Assembly: GCF_001401155.1 (NCBI RefSeq)
Contig: NZ_LJRO01000074.1
Location: 38,848-102,847, forward strand
DNA from: Pseudomonas tremae
Lineage (GTDB): Bacteria > Pseudomonadota > Gammaproteobacteria > Pseudomonadales > Pseudomonadaceae
Direction: 5' to 3'
Length of the DNA stretch: 64,000 nucleotides
Shown here: piece by piece, positions 12,421 through 22,768 of the stretch
Layout of the letters: each line of letters begins with the position of its first letter
Position numbering within the stretch: position 1 is the first letter of the stretch
The notes under the pieces: model-generated
Databases searched by the model: none
What the model was told of the DNA's origin: nothing
The model's input: the letters and a program-made list of their open reading frames with translations, nothing else
Program-made: the position numbers and the translations under genes

Positions 12421-12960
12421 TGGGGAGAACGGGCTGCGACCTTCGGCGGTCTGCAGTTCGAGCAGGTATTTGCGGAATATCTGGCCCAGCACTTGAGTCG
12501 CCACTTCCAGCTCGTCACGCTGCATTTTTGCCGATACTTCGTCTGCGGCATCCAGCGCTTCTTCAGAACCGTTGACGGCGGCCATTTTCAGCACGATATA
12601 CGCCTGAATGTTATTGGCCTGCACACCTTCGCCACGGCTGAACATCAAGCCCAGTTGATACTGCGCCTGGGCATGGCCCTGCAGCGAAGCCTGCTCGAAG
12701 TAACTCAGCGCCTGCGGCAAATCGCGAGGTGCATTCTTGCCCTCGTAATAGAACTCACCCAACTCGTATTGTGCCTGCGCATCTCCACCCTGAGCGGCCT
12801 GCTGACAGGCTGCGAGTGCTGCGGGCAGGTTTTCTGGCTGTGTATTCAGGGTGCAACGACCCATCGCCGGAATTAACAACGAGTTGCCGCCGGCATTGGC
12901 CAGCAGAGGATAGACAAGCAACAGGCAGCCCAATACAAGGGTGCGGCCGGTGCGGTTCAT
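12412..12960 (-). CDS. Secreted Sel1-repeat protein
   Basis: 182 residues with a clear signal peptide (MNRTGRTLVLGCLLLVYPLLANA). Two Sel1-like/TPR helical repeats are visible at about residues 58-130: GGDAQAQYELGEFYYEGKNAPRDLPQALSYFEQA and QGHAQAQYQLGLMFSRGEGV. Such proteins act as periplasmic scaffolds for protein contacts; the partner is unknown. Convergent with the DUF1820 gene. The first Cys residues are not in a lipobox, so it is probably soluble. Confidence 0.8.
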   Translation of the reverse strand: MNRTGRTLVLGCLLLVYPLLANAGGNSLLIPAMGRCTLNTQPENLPAALAACQQAAQGGDAQAQYELGEFYYEGKNAPRDLPQALSYFEQASLQGHAQAQYQLGLMFSRGEGVQANNIQAYIVLKMAAVNGSEEALDAADEVSAKMQRDELEVATQVLGQIFRKYLLELQTAEGRSPFSPLP

Positions 12961-13255
12961 GGGAGTCGACTTACCTCTGAAAAAGGTGCGGGCATGCCCG
13001 ACCAGCTAAACGGGCTGGCTGCGCATTATGAAATAAGCTGAGCCAACCTTACAAAGTCTTTACGGATTTTCTGCTGCACGGCTGGAAAAAACCCGTCTTG
13101 AGTGAGGCATTGCCCTGAACAAGACTTCCTGTGCCGTGTATTTGCAGTTTGCGCACTGCATTGTAGAAGCAAAATACACACTTAACGTTCCGTTTCATTC
13201 ACAAGCTTCACGTGCGCCGGTTCAATGACACCTTGCGCACGCGAGCCTGGCGAAC

Positions 13256-14539
13256 TTATTTCAACGCAGCAAAAGCCTTTTCAGCAGCATCCAGTGTCAG
13301 CTTCAGCTCTGCATCGCCGTGGGCAATCGAGGTGAAACCGGCTTCGAAAGCACTTGGCGCCAGGTAGACACCGCCGTCGAGCATCATGTGGAAGAAGCGC
13401 TTGAAGCGGTCGGCATCACTGGTCATCACGTCTTCGAACGTTACGATTTCGCTGGCCTCGCTGAAGTACAGGCCGAACATGCCGCCTGCCTGTGTGGTGA
13501 CGAACGGGATGCCCGCTGCATCGGCGCGCTGCTGCAAGCCCTCCAGCAGGCGGCGGGTGTAATCGCTCAGTTCATCATGAAAGCCCGGACGGCTGATCAG
13601 GCGCAAGGTGGTCAAGCCGGCGGCCATCGCCAACGGGTTGCCCGACAGTGTGCCTGCTTGGTAAACCGGGCCCAGCGGGGCGATGTGCGACATGATTTCT
13701 CGTTTGCCACCGAAGCAACCGACCGGCATGCCACCACCGATGATCTTGCCGAAGGTGCTCAGGTCGGGCGTCACGCCGTAGTAAGCCTGCGCGCCGCCGA
13801 GGGCGACACGGAAACCGGTCATCACTTCGTCGAAAATCAACACCACGCCATGCTCGTCGCACAGGGCGCGCAGCCCTTGCAGATAGCCCGGCGCAGGCGG
13901 CACGCAGTTCATGTTGCCAGCCACCGGTTCGACGATGATGCAGGCCACTTCCTGACCGACCTCTGCCAGCAGCTCACGCACAGCGTCCAGGTCATTGAAC
14001 GGTACGGTCAGCGTGTGTTTCGCGAAAGCGGCGGGTACACCGGGGGAGCTCGGCACGCCCAGCGTCAGTGCGCCCGAACCGGCCTTGACCAGCAGACTGT
14101 CGGAATGACCGTGGTAGCAGCCTTCGAACTTGATGATGCTGTCGCGACCAGTGAAGCCTCGGGCCAGACGAATCGCACTCATGGTGGCTTCAGTGCCCGA
14201 GCTGACCATGCGGACCATTTCCATCGAAGGCACCAGTTCGCAAACCAGATCGGCCATTTCGGTTTCCATAGCCGTCGGCGCGCCGTAGGACAGCCCGTGT
14301 TCCAGCTGGTTACGGACGGCGTCGAGCACTTCCGGGTGGCTGTGGCCAAGAATCATCGGGCCCCAGGAGCCTACGTAGTCGACATAGCGTTTGTCGTCTT
14401 CGTCAGTCACGTAAGCGCCGGCAGCGTGCTTGAAGAACAGCGGCGTGCCGCCCACGCTCTTGAAAGCGCGAACCGGCGAATTGACGCCACCGGGGATGTG
14501 TTTTTGGGCGTTGGCGAAAAGTGTTTCGGAACGGGACAT
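13256..14539 (-). CDS. hemL: Glutamate-1-semialdehyde 2,1-aminomutase
   Basis: 427 residues, the family norm. Converts glutamate-1-semialdehyde to 5-aminolevulinate, the first tetrapyrrole precursor of the C5 pathway, with PLP/PMP. Seen are the N-terminal [11 protein letters not shown], the [16 protein letters not shown] segment, [10 protein letters not shown], and the PLP lysine in [14 protein letters not shown]. It follows thiE and thiD in the strand direction, as in P. aeruginosa. Confidence 0.97.
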   Translation of the reverse strand: MSRSETLFANAQKHIPGGVNSPVRAFKSVGGTPLFFKHAAGAYVTDEDDKRYVDYVGSWGPMILGHSHPEVLDAVRNQLEHGLSYGAPTAMETEMADLVCELVPSMEMVRMVSSGTEATMSAIRLARGFTGRDSIIKFEGCYHGHSDSLLVKAGSGALTLGVPSSPGVPAAFAKHTLTVPFNDLDAVRELLAEVGQEVACIIVEPVAGNMNCVPPAPGYLQGLRALCDEHGVVLIFDEVMTGFRVALGGAQAYYGVTPDLSTFGKIIGGGMPVGCFGGKREIMSHIAPLGPVYQAGTLSGNPLAMAAGLTTLRLISRPGFHDELSDYTRRLLEGLQQRADAAGIPFVTTQAGGMFGLYFSEASEIVTFEDVMTSDADRFKRFFHMMLDGGVYLAPSAFEAGFTSIAHGDAELKLTLDAAEKAFAALK

Positions 14540-14703
14540 GATCTGGTCTCTGCTTTGAAACGGGGAATTCGTGTCTACGCTGGGGTCAGCCGAGGCGGGC
14601 AGCTTTATACCGGGCTGCTTTATTGGGTGGCGTGAGCCAGAGAAGGCGCAGGAACGCGCACTATATCAAATGCCGGGCAGCGCATGCTTGCCCCGGTCGC
14701 TCC

Positions 14704-14857
14704 CACAAGAGCGAGCCGGGCAGTTATCAAGAGCGTGGGAATAGTTCGCGACGCTTGGCGAGGCCTTGTGCGCGGTTAGGCGTACTGTGTCACCAGCCCG
14801 AATATTCGTGACGCAGAGCGTCACGAACTGCATGCCAACGCGGAGCATTGGCACGAT
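14704..14857. repeat. Dispersed intergenic repeat, copy 1
   Basis: Shares two blocks in the same order with 26372-26536: a 33-nt block (14704-14736, two mismatches) and an identical 21-nt block (14837-14857). Between them is a perfect 9-bp stem-loop with a 3-nt loop (14806-14826). Together with similar sequences common in P. syringae intergenic DNA this looks like a palindromic REP/BIME-type element. It fills most of the 406-bp gap between hemL and thiE; no gene was seen there. Confidence 0.6.
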
Positions 14858-14945
14858 GGTCAAGCGGCTAAAGTCCATCGTGGCTTGATTGATACCATAG
14901 AATCTCCAGCTGCTTCGACCAGTGTCCCAAGCGGGCTTGCAATGC

Positions 14946-15563
14946 TTACAACAGTGCCGTGAATGCCTTGGCCCGCCTGGTGACTTCCCGGGAAGTCTCG
15001 GCGCCGAACAGGCCGTGCACGACGGCCAGCAGGTCTGCACCGTGCTCGACCAGTTGCGGGGCGTTTTCCAGGGTGATGCCACCGATTACCGCTATCGGCA
15101 GATGGACCTTGGTGCGCACCTGAGCGATCAGGTCCAGCGGCACTGCCGGGGCGCCTGGTTTGGTCTGCGAGTTGAAGAATCGGCCAAAGGCAACGTACGT
15201 CGCGCCGTCTGCCTTGGCTCTTTCAGCCAGATCAAGGCTGCCGTGACAGGTCGCGCCGACAATTGCCTTGTGCCCCAACAAGGCGCGTGCATCCGGCAAC
15301 GAGCCGTCGGTCTGCCCCAGATGTACCCCAACCCCCAGGCGCGCCGCGAGTTCGGCGTCGTCGTTGATGATCAGGCGGGTCTTGTAGCGTTCACACAGCT
15401 TCAACAGTTCGGTGGCTTCGCGCAGCCGGCGAGATTCGTCGTGGGTCTTGTCACGGTATTGCAGCAGGGTAACGCCGCCTTCCAGTGCTGCCTCGACATA
15501 AGACAGGAACCTGCCAGTCAGCAACTGGCTGTCGGTGATGGCATACAGGCCACGTAGTTTCAT
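14946..15563 (-). CDS. thiE: Thiamine-phosphate synthase
   Basis: 205 residues starting at ATG 15563 ([11 protein letters not shown]). ThiE couples the pyrimidine (HMP-PP) and thiazole phosphates to form thiamine phosphate. TIM-barrel landmarks: [30 protein letters not shown], and [10 protein letters not shown] near the C-terminus. thiD lies 23 bp upstream, so both enzymes are made from one message. No TPP riboswitch was recognised before thiD. Confidence 0.96.
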   Translation of the reverse strand: MKLRGLYAITDSQLLTGRFLSYVEAALEGGVTLLQYRDKTHDESRRLREATELLKLCERYKTRLIINDDAELAARLGVGVHLGQTDGSLPDARALLGHKAIVGATCHGSLDLAERAKADGATYVAFGRFFNSQTKPGAPAVPLDLIAQVRTKVHLPIAVIGGITLENAPQLVEHGADLLAVVHGLFGAETSREVTRRAKAFTALL

Positions 15564-15586
15564 GCATCGAGCCTCATGGCAGTGCG

Positions 15587-16384
15587 TTACGAACAGAAAT
15601 CCAGTGGTAAGCGACGAGGCACAAACTGCCCTCGGCCCAGCTGCTCGGCGTCCCGCAGTGTGCGCCATGTGTAGTCCAGTGCCGACTTAACGGCGCTGAC
15701 CCGCTCTTCGCCCTGTGCGAGACGCCCGGCCAACGCGCTGGCCAGCGTGCAGCCCGAACCGTGATAGCTGCCGGGCAGGCGTTCGCAGACAAAGGTGTGG
15801 GTCTGCCCACCGCGTATGTAAAGACGGTTGTGAATTTGCTGCTCGTCGCCATGGCCGCCAGTGATCAGCAGGTATTCACAGAAAGGCAGTAGTTTTTCTG
15901 CGCACTCGTCTGCTGTACCGTCTGCAAGCTCGGCGAGGATGCGCGCCTCCGGAAGGTTTGGCGTGGCAATTGCACACAATGGCAGTAGCCGCTCACGCAT
16001 GGCGTAGCCCACCTCGTCCTTGCCCAACCGTCCGCCACCGCCCGCTCTCAGGACCGGGTCGCAGACCATTGGCAAATGCGGGTTGGCTTGCAGCAGTTCG
16101 ACAACGGTGTCGACCATCTCCAGCGAGCCGAGCATGCCCAGCTTGACGGCAGCCACACACGAGTCGTTGAGAATTGCATTGGCCTGTGCCATTACCCATT
16201 CGCGATCCAGCACGCGAAAATCGCTGACATCTACCGTGTCTTGCACAGTGAGTGCGGTAATGGCGGGAGCGGCATGACAGCCTTGGGCGAGCAGGGCTTC
16301 GATATCGGCCTGTATACCGGCACCGCCACTAGGGTCGTGGCCGGAAAGGCAGAGGACAACGGGACGGGAACTGTAGATATTCAT
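15587..16384 (-). CDS. thiD: Hydroxymethylpyrimidine/phosphomethylpyrimidine kinase
   Basis: 265 residues from ATG 16384 ([23 protein letters not shown]). ThiD phosphorylates HMP twice to supply ThiE. Ribokinase-like features are [14 protein letters not shown] at the N-terminus, [10 protein letters not shown], and the C-terminal [12 protein letters not shown] anion-hole motif. A GTG at 16402, in frame and with AAGG just upstream, is an alternative start adding six residues. Precedes thiE in the same operon. Confidence 0.94.
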   Translation of the reverse strand: MNIYSSRPVVLCLSGHDPSGGAGIQADIEALLAQGCHAAPAITALTVQDTVDVSDFRVLDREWVMAQANAILNDSCVAAVKLGMLGSLEMVDTVVELLQANPHLPMVCDPVLRAGGGGRLGKDEVGYAMRERLLPLCAIATPNLPEARILAELADGTADECAEKLLPFCEYLLITGGHGDEQQIHNRLYIRGGQTHTFVCERLPGSYHGSGCTLASALAGRLAQGEERVSAVKSALDYTWRTLRDAEQLGRGQFVPRRLPLDFCS

Positions 16385-16757
16385 GGTGGGCGAGCTTATC
16401 ACTAAACCTTATGACGACCGCTCGCGGATACCGTGTTTTTATCAGGCCGGTGAGGCGCGCGGCCAACTGCAAGATCAGACAAATCAGCGTGAAGAAATTT
16501 CATGTTTGCGCGCAGATGTCCGATATAGAGCTGTTAAGTCGATTTTCGAGGCGGTACTGTCTTTGCGCTATTAGCGGCTATGCTTCACTGGTATGGCTGA
16601 TTATCGTCGGTCTGCAGCTTTTCTTATGGCGAATTTCGCCGGTGCATATTCACGTTCAACTGTCTGTTTGAATCATTAGCCTGTTTCAAGGATAGAAATT
16701 TGCGGGACGTCGTCATCAATGGATGGATTGAATGCGACGACCTACCTTGGGGCTTCA
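16385..16757. other. Divergent regulatory region between thiD and the ladS-like kinase
   Basis: About 370 bp without a supported gene. An open frame of 86 codons exists (16411-16671), but it has no RBS and biased composition. The region must carry the promoters of thiD (minus) and ladS (plus); I could not fix either by sequence. Confidence 0.4.
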
Positions 16758-18752
16758 ATGCGCTATCTGTTGATCATTCTGGCTTTTTGGCTGCCGTTGC
16801 AGGTGCATGCAGTCGAGTTTGATGAAAACACTCGTTTTCTGCCGCTGGGTCGTGCCCTTCAGGTATTTGAAGACCCGACCGGTGAAGCTACTATCGAAAG
16901 CGTCAGCTCTGCAGCGCTGGCGGATGCGTTCAAGCCCTTGCGTGGCGGGACCTTCAATGCCGGTTATTCACGTTCGGCTTTCTGGCTGAAAGTCGAGCTG
17001 TCGTATCGGCCTGTCGGCACCGAAACCCATAACGAATGGCTTCTGGAACTGGCCTATCCGCCAATGGACCACATCGACTTCTACGCCCCGGATGCCAACG
17101 GAAACCCCAGACTGACCTGGCAGACCGGCGACATGCTGCCTTTCTCCAGCCGCCAGTTCGCCCAAAACAACTACCTCTTTCAACTGGACTTGCCAGCGGG
17201 GCAGACGCGTACGGTGTATCTGCGCATTCGCAGCGAAGGCTCCGTTCAGGCGCCGCTCAATCTCTGGTCCTCGCACGCCTATCTCGAATCGCAGCCCTCC
17301 AAGATTTACGTTTTCGGCCTGATGTATGGCGTATTGCTGGGGATGCTCGTCTATAACCTGTTCATCTACGTCAGCGTTCGTGAACGCGACTACCTGTATT
17401 ACCTGCTGTATGTCGCTTCGTTCGGGCTTTACCAGATGTCGATCAATGGCGTGGCGATCGAGTACTTGTGGCCTGACAGCCCTTGGTGGGCGAACGCGTG
17501 CACGCCGTTTCTGATGGCGGTGGCCACTTTGTTTGCCTGTCAGTTCTCGCGCAGCTTTCTGGTCACCGCCCAGCTTGGGCGCTGGCTTGATCGCCTGTTG
17601 CTGGCGATCATTGGTGCAGCGGTGCTGGTGATGGGCATGGCCCTGTTTCTTGGCTATGGACCGGCGCTGCGCTCGGCAACCTATCTGGTGATGGCGGGCA
17701 CGCTCACGATTTATCTGGCTGGCATCGTCGCCGTAATGAAGGGCGAGCGCGTCGGACGCTATTTTGTGCTCGCCTGGTCGGTCTTTCTGGTCAGCGGGCT
17801 GATTTTCATGCTCATGCTGCTGGGCTACCTCCCCAATACATTCCTGACTCTCTATGCCTCGCACATCGGCACTGTGCTGGAAATGGCATTCCTGTCCATG
17901 GCGCTGGCAGACCGTATCAACCACAACCGGCGTCAACAGGCACAGACATTGCTGGCTGCCGGTCAGGACCTTGAACGCCTCAATCTGCAACTGGCCACCA
18001 GCAACCGGTTGAAAGATGAATTTCTCGCCACGCTGACCCACGAGTTGCGCACGCCAATGAACGGCGTGATCGGTTCGCTGGAAGTCATGCAGACCCTCGA
18101 TATGGACGACGAGGTCGAGATGTATCAGCAGACGGCGGCCAGTTCTGCCCGGGACATGATGTGCATGATCAACGGCATTCTGACGCTTACCGAACTTCAG
18201 GCCGGCGTGCTGTATGCCCATTGCGACGCCTTCGCGCCGCTTGATCTGGTCGACAGGTTGCGTGATCGCTTCAGTGGCGTGGCTCAGTCAAAGGGCTTGA
18301 TGCTGACCCTTGATGTGGACGATAAGCTGCCTCCAGGCATTCGCGGCGATGCCGCCAAGCTCTATCAGTGCATCGAATGCCTGATGGACAACGCGATAAA
18401 ATTCACTCGCAAGGGCCGGGTGCAGGTTCGCTTCAGCGGTCATCCACGGGACCTTGAGCGCATGGACCTGCGCGTCGAAGTGATGGACAGCGGTATCGGC
18501 TTCAGCCAACTGGATGACGCCGTGCTGTATCAGCATTTCTTTCAGGCCGATGGCTCGATGACCCGCGAATATGGCGGGCTGGGTATCGGTCTGGCGATCT
18601 GTCGCAAGCTGGCGGAGCTGCAGGGCGGCGAATTGAGCCATCGTTCCGAGCCTGGCAAGGGCAGTTGCTTCACGTTGAACATTCCGGTGCTGATGGTTGT
18701 GCCGGGCGCTGTGCGCAGGGCACCGCAGTTGAAAGCGCAGTGGGGCATATGA
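16758..18752 (+). CDS. ladS: LadS-like 7TMR-DISM sensor histidine kinase without receiver domain
   Basis: 664 residues from ATG 16758. A signal peptide (ends near VHA) precedes a periplasmic 7TMR-DISMED2 sensor domain (~30-165), seven membrane helices (~180-395), a HisKA domain with the phospho-accepting His in THELRTPMNG, and an HATPase domain ending in GGLGIGLAICRKLAELQGG. By sequence and location (next to thiD, thiE, hemL and near amn) this is the LadS orthologue, which in P. aeruginosa feeds the GacS/GacA-Rsm switch. The P. aeruginosa protein has a C-terminal receiver domain; here the protein stops after the ATPase domain, with a 138-bp gap to the next gene and no receiver remnant. Confidence 0.85.
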   Translation: MRYLLIILAFWLPLQVHAVEFDENTRFLPLGRALQVFEDPTGEATIESVSSAALADAFKPLRGGTFNAGYSRSAFWLKVELSYRPVGTETHNEWLLELAYPPMDHIDFYAPDANGNPRLTWQTGDMLPFSSRQFAQNNYLFQLDLPAGQTRTVYLRIRSEGSVQAPLNLWSSHAYLESQPSKIYVFGLMYGVLLGMLVYNLFIYVSVRERDYLYYLLYVASFGLYQMSINGVAIEYLWPDSPWWANACTPFLMAVATLFACQFSRSFLVTAQLGRWLDRLLLAIIGAAVLVMGMALFLGYGPALRSATYLVMAGTLTIYLAGIVAVMKGERVGRYFVLAWSVFLVSGLIFMLMLLGYLPNTFLTLYASHIGTVLEMAFLSMALADRINHNRRQQAQTLLAAGQDLERLNLQLATSNRLKDEFLATLTHELRTPMNGVIGSLEVMQTLDMDDEVEMYQQTAASSARDMMCMINGILTLTELQAGVLYAHCDAFAPLDLVDRLRDRFSGVAQSKGLMLTLDVDDKLPPGIRGDAAKLYQCIECLMDNAIKFTRKGRVQVRFSGHPRDLERMDLRVEVMDSGIGFSQLDDAVLYQHFFQADGSMTREYGGLGIGLAICRKLAELQGGELSHRSEPGKGSCFTLNIPVLMVVPGAVRRAPQLKAQWGI

Positions 18753-18890
18753 GCGCGCGGCTGCAATAACATTCCGGTATGGCTGACCGTCGAAACCTCT
18801 GACGTTTCGGCGCCTATGCCACTGTCGCCCGCATCGGGTGCGTGATTCACTATCTGCCGGGTGCGCATGCAAACAGGCAGGAGATGACCC

Positions 18891-20540
18891 ATGACCCTGA
18901 GGCCATTCGCTGAAACTCATCTGGTCACCAATCAGCCGCCATCGCTGGACGGCGTAAATCTCTACCGCATTGACCTGCCGCTTCAGAAATGGAGCCAGCG
19001 ATACGGAGCATGTTGGGCGCAGGCGCGGATCGACGCTTATGGTGCGCTGGCGGGCGGGCCCTTGATGGCTGCGGGTTTTCTGGCAAATCGGAACAAGCCT
19101 GTGTTTGCCAGCCACGACCGTTACGGGCATCGCATTGACCTTGTCGAGTTTCACCCGGCGTATCACCAACTGATGAGTACTGCCATCGAGCATGGCATTA
19201 CTTCACTGCCGTGGACCGAACCGCAGCCCGGCGCTCACGTCGCACGCGCCGCGATGAGCTATCTGCACACGCAGGCCGACCCCGGCAGTGGCTGCCCGCT
19301 GACCATGACCTTTGCCAGTGTTCCGGCGTTGAGGCAGCAGCCGGGCCTGGCCGACATCTGGCTGCCCAAGGTGCTGTCCACTCAGTACGACCCCCGCAAT
19401 GTCGGTATTGCGCACAAGGCCGGTGCGACCATTGGCATGGCGATGACTGAGAAACAGGGCGGCACCGATGTGCGGGCCAACACTACACGCGCTTTTCCGG
19501 CAGGTGTCGGCGGCCCAGGCAAGGCCTATGAGCTGGTGGGGCACAAGTGGTTCTGCTCTGCGCCGATGTGCGATGCGTTTCTGACTCTGGCGCAGACTGG
19601 AAAAGGGCTCAGTTGCTTTCTGCTGCCCCGCCACAGGCCTGATGACACCCGCAACGAGTTTTACATTCAGCGTCTGAAAGACAAGCTCGGCAACTGGTCC
19701 AACGCCTCCAGCGAAGTAGAATTTCGTGGCGCGCTGGCGTGGATGATCGGCGAGGAAGGACGCGGCGTGCCAACCATCATCGAAATGGTTGCGATGACCC
19801 GTTTCGATTGCATGATCGGCTCGAGCGCCCTGATGCGTCAGGCGCTGACCCAGGCCACACACCATTGTGCGCACCGAGCGGTGGGCGGTCGACTGCTGGC
19901 CGGGCAACCGCTGATGCAGAACGTGCTGGCTGACCTGGCGTTGGAAAGCGAGGCCGCGTTGGCGCTGACCTTGCGCCTGGGCCGTGCGCTGGATCATCTG
20001 GATGATGACCACGAAAGGCGTTTCGTCCGGCTAATCACGGCAGTGGGCAAATACTGGATCTGCAAGCGTGCCCCGGCCATGATCAACGAAGCCGCCGAAT
20101 GCCTGGGCGGCGCGGGCTATGTCGAAGACAGCATTCTGCCCCGGCTGTACCGCGAGGCCCCGGTCAATTCGACGTGGGAGGGCTCCGGCAATGTGCAATG
20201 CCTTGACGTGCTGCGCACACTGTCCAAAGAGCCCGGCGCACTTGATGCGCTGTTCGACGAACTGGGCGACGGGCATGGCGACCGGCACTTGGCGTTGCAT
20301 ATCAGCAAGCTCAAAACGGCATTTCACGACACTGGCGACATTGAGTATCGCGCCCGGCAACTGACGGAAGACATCGCCGTTGCTGTACAAGGCAAGCTAT
20401 TGCTGGAAGCTGGCAATGCAGCGGTCAGTGATGGTTTTATTGCTGGTCGAATAGCGTCAGTTGGGCGGGTATATGGCGCCCTGCCACGAGGGGTCGACGT
20501 AGAAACATTACTGCGAAGGTCTTCGCCGCAGGTGGCATGA
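18891..20540 (+). CDS. aidB: AidB-like acyl-CoA dehydrogenase family flavoprotein
   Basis: 549 residues, the length of AidB-type members, which are longer than metabolic acyl-CoA dehydrogenases. Landmarks: MTFASVPALRQQPGLAD, the FAD-binding GMAMTEKQGGTDVRANTT, KWFCSAPMCDAFLTLAQT, and a C-terminal ECLGGAGYVEDSILPRLYREAPVNSTWEGSGNVQ. In E. coli AidB is induced by alkylating agents and binds DNA; its substrate is uncertain. Same location next to amn in other pseudomonads. Confidence 0.88.
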   Translation: MTLRPFAETHLVTNQPPSLDGVNLYRIDLPLQKWSQRYGACWAQARIDAYGALAGGPLMAAGFLANRNKPVFASHDRYGHRIDLVEFHPAYHQLMSTAIEHGITSLPWTEPQPGAHVARAAMSYLHTQADPGSGCPLTMTFASVPALRQQPGLADIWLPKVLSTQYDPRNVGIAHKAGATIGMAMTEKQGGTDVRANTTRAFPAGVGGPGKAYELVGHKWFCSAPMCDAFLTLAQTGKGLSCFLLPRHRPDDTRNEFYIQRLKDKLGNWSNASSEVEFRGALAWMIGEEGRGVPTIIEMVAMTRFDCMIGSSALMRQALTQATHHCAHRAVGGRLLAGQPLMQNVLADLALESEAALALTLRLGRALDHLDDDHERRFVRLITAVGKYWICKRAPAMINEAAECLGGAGYVEDSILPRLYREAPVNSTWEGSGNVQCLDVLRTLSKEPGALDALFDELGDGHGDRHLALHISKLKTAFHDTGDIEYRARQLTEDIAVAVQGKLLLEAGNAAVSDGFIAGRIASVGRVYGALPRGVDVETLLRRSSPQVA

Positions 20541-20592
20541 GCACGCGAACCCGTTACGATGCACGACTGCAAGATCAGACAGGACATGAAAC

Positions 20593-22056
20593 GTGACCCA
20601 AGCCTTTGTTGTCGTAGACACCGCCGAGCAAGCCGTCGAGCGGCTTGCCGAGCTGCACGAACGTGCGACCAGCGCGTTGAGCCAGGCGCTCAAGCGCTAC
20701 CTGAAAGACCGCGTCGAGCCGACCGCCGAAGAACGTGCGCAGTTCCGCTATCCGGAGCTGCGCCTGGTATACAAATGCCACGGTGAAGTCCCGCTGACGA
20801 CCCGCGCTTACGCCAAGGTCCAGCTGCCGGGCACTTACAGCGTCACTGTCACGCAGCCCAAGGCATTCAAAAAGTATCTGCTGGAGCAACTGGTTCCGCT
20901 GATGAGCGACTTCACCGTGACGGTTGAAGTCGGTATGAGCGAGCAGAACATCCCCTATCCCTACGTGGTGGAGCAGGGTGACGAGCTGGCGGGCACCGGC
21001 GTGACCGCTGCTGCGCTGGCGCGGGTCTTCCCGAGCACCGACCTGTCCGCCGCGACCGATGGTATTGCCGATGGCCTTTATGACTGGGCCAATGTCGATC
21101 CGCTGCCACTGGCGCTGTTCGATGCCGCACGGGTGGATTTCTCTCTGCGCCGCCTGGTGCATTACACCGGCAGCGACTGGCGTCATGTTCAGCCGTGGAT
21201 TCTGCTGACCAACTACCACCGTTATGTTGACCAGTTCATTCTGCATGGCCTGGAAAAACTCCGTGAAGACCCGCGCTTCGTGCGCATGGTCCTGCCGGGC
21301 AATGTGGTAGTGGACAAGAGCATGGGCGTTGACGAAGCCCAGGCGATTGTTGCCAGCGTGGTCTGGCACCGCTACCAGATGCCGGCTTACCACCTGATCG
21401 CCGAAGACGGCCATGGCGTGACGCTGGTCAATATCGGCGTAGGCCCTTCCAACGCCAAGAACATTACCGACCACCTGGCGGTGCTGCGTCCGCACTGCTG
21501 GCTGATGATCGGTCACTGTGGTGGCCTGCGTCAGTCGCAGACCATCGGCGATTACGTGTTGGCCCATGCCTACATGCGTCGTGACGGTATTCTCGACCGC
21601 GTGCTGCCGCCGCACATTCCGATTCCGGCCCTGGCCGAGGTGCAGCTTGCCTTGCAGGAGTCTGCTGCGCAGATTACCGGCGAACGTGGCGAAGAGCTCA
21701 AGAAGCGTCTGCGCACCGGCACCGTGCTGACGTACGACGATCGCAACTGGGAGCTGCGCTGGGCGCAGGAACGGCCGTTGATCAACCTGTCCCGCGCGGT
21801 GGCGGTGGACATGGAAAGCGGCACTATCGCCGCCCAGGGTTATCGTCTGCGAGTACCTTACGGCACGCTGCTGTGCGTTTCCGACAAGCCATTGCACAGC
21901 GAAATCAAGCTGCCGGGTTCGGCCAATGCGTTTTATGAGCGTGCGGTCAGCCAGCACTTGAAGATCGGCATTGCTGCGCTGGACCTGATGCGCACTCAAC
22001 TGAACTCGCTGCACTCGCGCAAACTGCGCAGCTTCGATGAGCCGCCATTTCGTTGA
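20593..22056 (+). CDS. amn: AMP nucleosidase
   Basis: 487 residues. Hydrolyses AMP to adenine and ribose 5-phosphate. The C-terminal half is the nucleoside phosphorylase-like domain: VGPSNAKNITDHLAVLRPHCWLMIGHCGGLRQSQ, IGDYVLAHAYMRRD and VDMESGTIAAQGYRLRVPYGTLLCVSDKP. The N-terminal ~175 residues are the Amn-specific domain. An intrinsic terminator follows the stop. A 721-codon open frame on the other strand is only a shadow of this GC-rich gene. Confidence 0.96.
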   Translation: MTQAFVVVDTAEQAVERLAELHERATSALSQALKRYLKDRVEPTAEERAQFRYPELRLVYKCHGEVPLTTRAYAKVQLPGTYSVTVTQPKAFKKYLLEQLVPLMSDFTVTVEVGMSEQNIPYPYVVEQGDELAGTGVTAAALARVFPSTDLSAATDGIADGLYDWANVDPLPLALFDAARVDFSLRRLVHYTGSDWRHVQPWILLTNYHRYVDQFILHGLEKLREDPRFVRMVLPGNVVVDKSMGVDEAQAIVASVVWHRYQMPAYHLIAEDGHGVTLVNIGVGPSNAKNITDHLAVLRPHCWLMIGHCGGLRQSQTIGDYVLAHAYMRRDGILDRVLPPHIPIPALAEVQLALQESAAQITGERGEELKKRLRTGTVLTYDDRNWELRWAQERPLINLSRAVAVDMESGTIAAQGYRLRVPYGTLLCVSDKPLHSEIKLPGSANAFYERAVSQHLKIGIAALDLMRTQLNSLHSRKLRSFDEPPFR

Positions 22057-22084
22057 TGGCTGTTCGTTAATAGGTTGGTATTTG

Positions 22085-22118
22085 CAGAAAGGGCCACTAA
22101 AGTGGCCCTTTCTGTTTT
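22085..22118 (+). terminator. Intrinsic terminator after amn
   Basis: Near-perfect 14-bp stem (22085-22098 with 22101-22114; the apex must open to a small loop), GC-rich in its middle, followed by TTTT at 22115-22118. Lies 28 bp after the amn stop and just before rluE. Confidence 0.85.
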
Positions 22119-22134
22119 CCGATTGCCCATTCCC

Positions 22135-22767
22135 ATGCCCCGCACTCAACGCCCTGTTTCCCGACGCGCTACTCCCGGCCCGGCGAATGCTTCCCGCCGT
22201 GTCGCCAAAGCGCCGCCAGCCGAACCGAAGCTGATCCTGTTCAACAAGCCTTTCGACGTGCTGACGCAGTTCAGTGACGAAGGTGGTCGGGCCACGCTCA
22301 AGGACTTTATCGACATTCCCGGCATCTATCCGGCAGGGCGGCTGGACCGCGACAGTGAAGGTTTGCTGCTGCTGACCAACGACGGTCAGTTGCAGGCGCG
22401 GATTGCCGATCCGAAGCACAAGCTGGCCAAAACCTATTGGGTACAGGTCGAGGGCGAGCCGAGCGAAGCCCAATTGCAGCAATTGCGCGACGGTGTCCAG
22501 CTTAACGACGGCCCGACCTTGCCGGCCGAAGCTCGGCAACTGGAAGAGCCGCAGCTCTGGCCTCGCAACCCGCCTGTGCGCTTTCGCAAAAGCGTGCCGA
22601 CCAGTTGGCTGGAACTGGTGATCAAGGAAGGGCGCAACCGGCAGGTAAGGCGCATGACTGCCGCAGTCGGGTTGCCCACTTTGCGGCTGGTGCGAGTCAA
22701 AATCGGCAACTGGACGCTCGACGGGCTGGATCAGGGCCAATATCGCGAAGTCGCTGCACAGCTATGA
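22135..22767 (+). CDS. rluE: 23S rRNA pseudouridine synthase RluE
   Basis: 210 residues from ATG 22135. The frame begins further upstream but that part contains the amn terminator. Features of the RsuA/RluB/E/F group without an S4 domain: [20 protein letters not shown], the catalytic Asp in [27 protein letters not shown] and [17 protein letters not shown]. RluE makes pseudouridine 2457 in 23S rRNA. The N-terminal ~30 residues are basic ([17 protein letters not shown]). It ends one base before the convergent Lrp-family gene. Confidence 0.92.
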   Translation: MPRTQRPVSRRATPGPANASRRVAKAPPAEPKLILFNKPFDVLTQFSDEGGRATLKDFIDIPGIYPAGRLDRDSEGLLLLTNDGQLQARIADPKHKLAKTYWVQVEGEPSEAQLQQLRDGVQLNDGPTLPAEARQLEEPQLWPRNPPVRFRKSVPTSWLELVIKEGRNRQVRRMTAAVGLPTLRLVRVKIGNWTLDGLDQGQYREVAAQL

Positions 22768-22768
22768 G

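Noticed and set aside
16411..16671. 86-codon ORF upstream of ladS
   Set aside because: No RBS, odd composition, and lies in the divergent promoter region.
16968..18221. 417-codon open frame on the minus strand
   Set aside because: Antisense of the ladS-like kinase; no protein-like features.
20575..22740. 721-codon open frame on the minus strand
   Set aside because: Exact antisense of amn and rluE in GC-rich DNA; composition (His/Gln/Arg rich) is that of a shadow frame and the sense genes are well identified.
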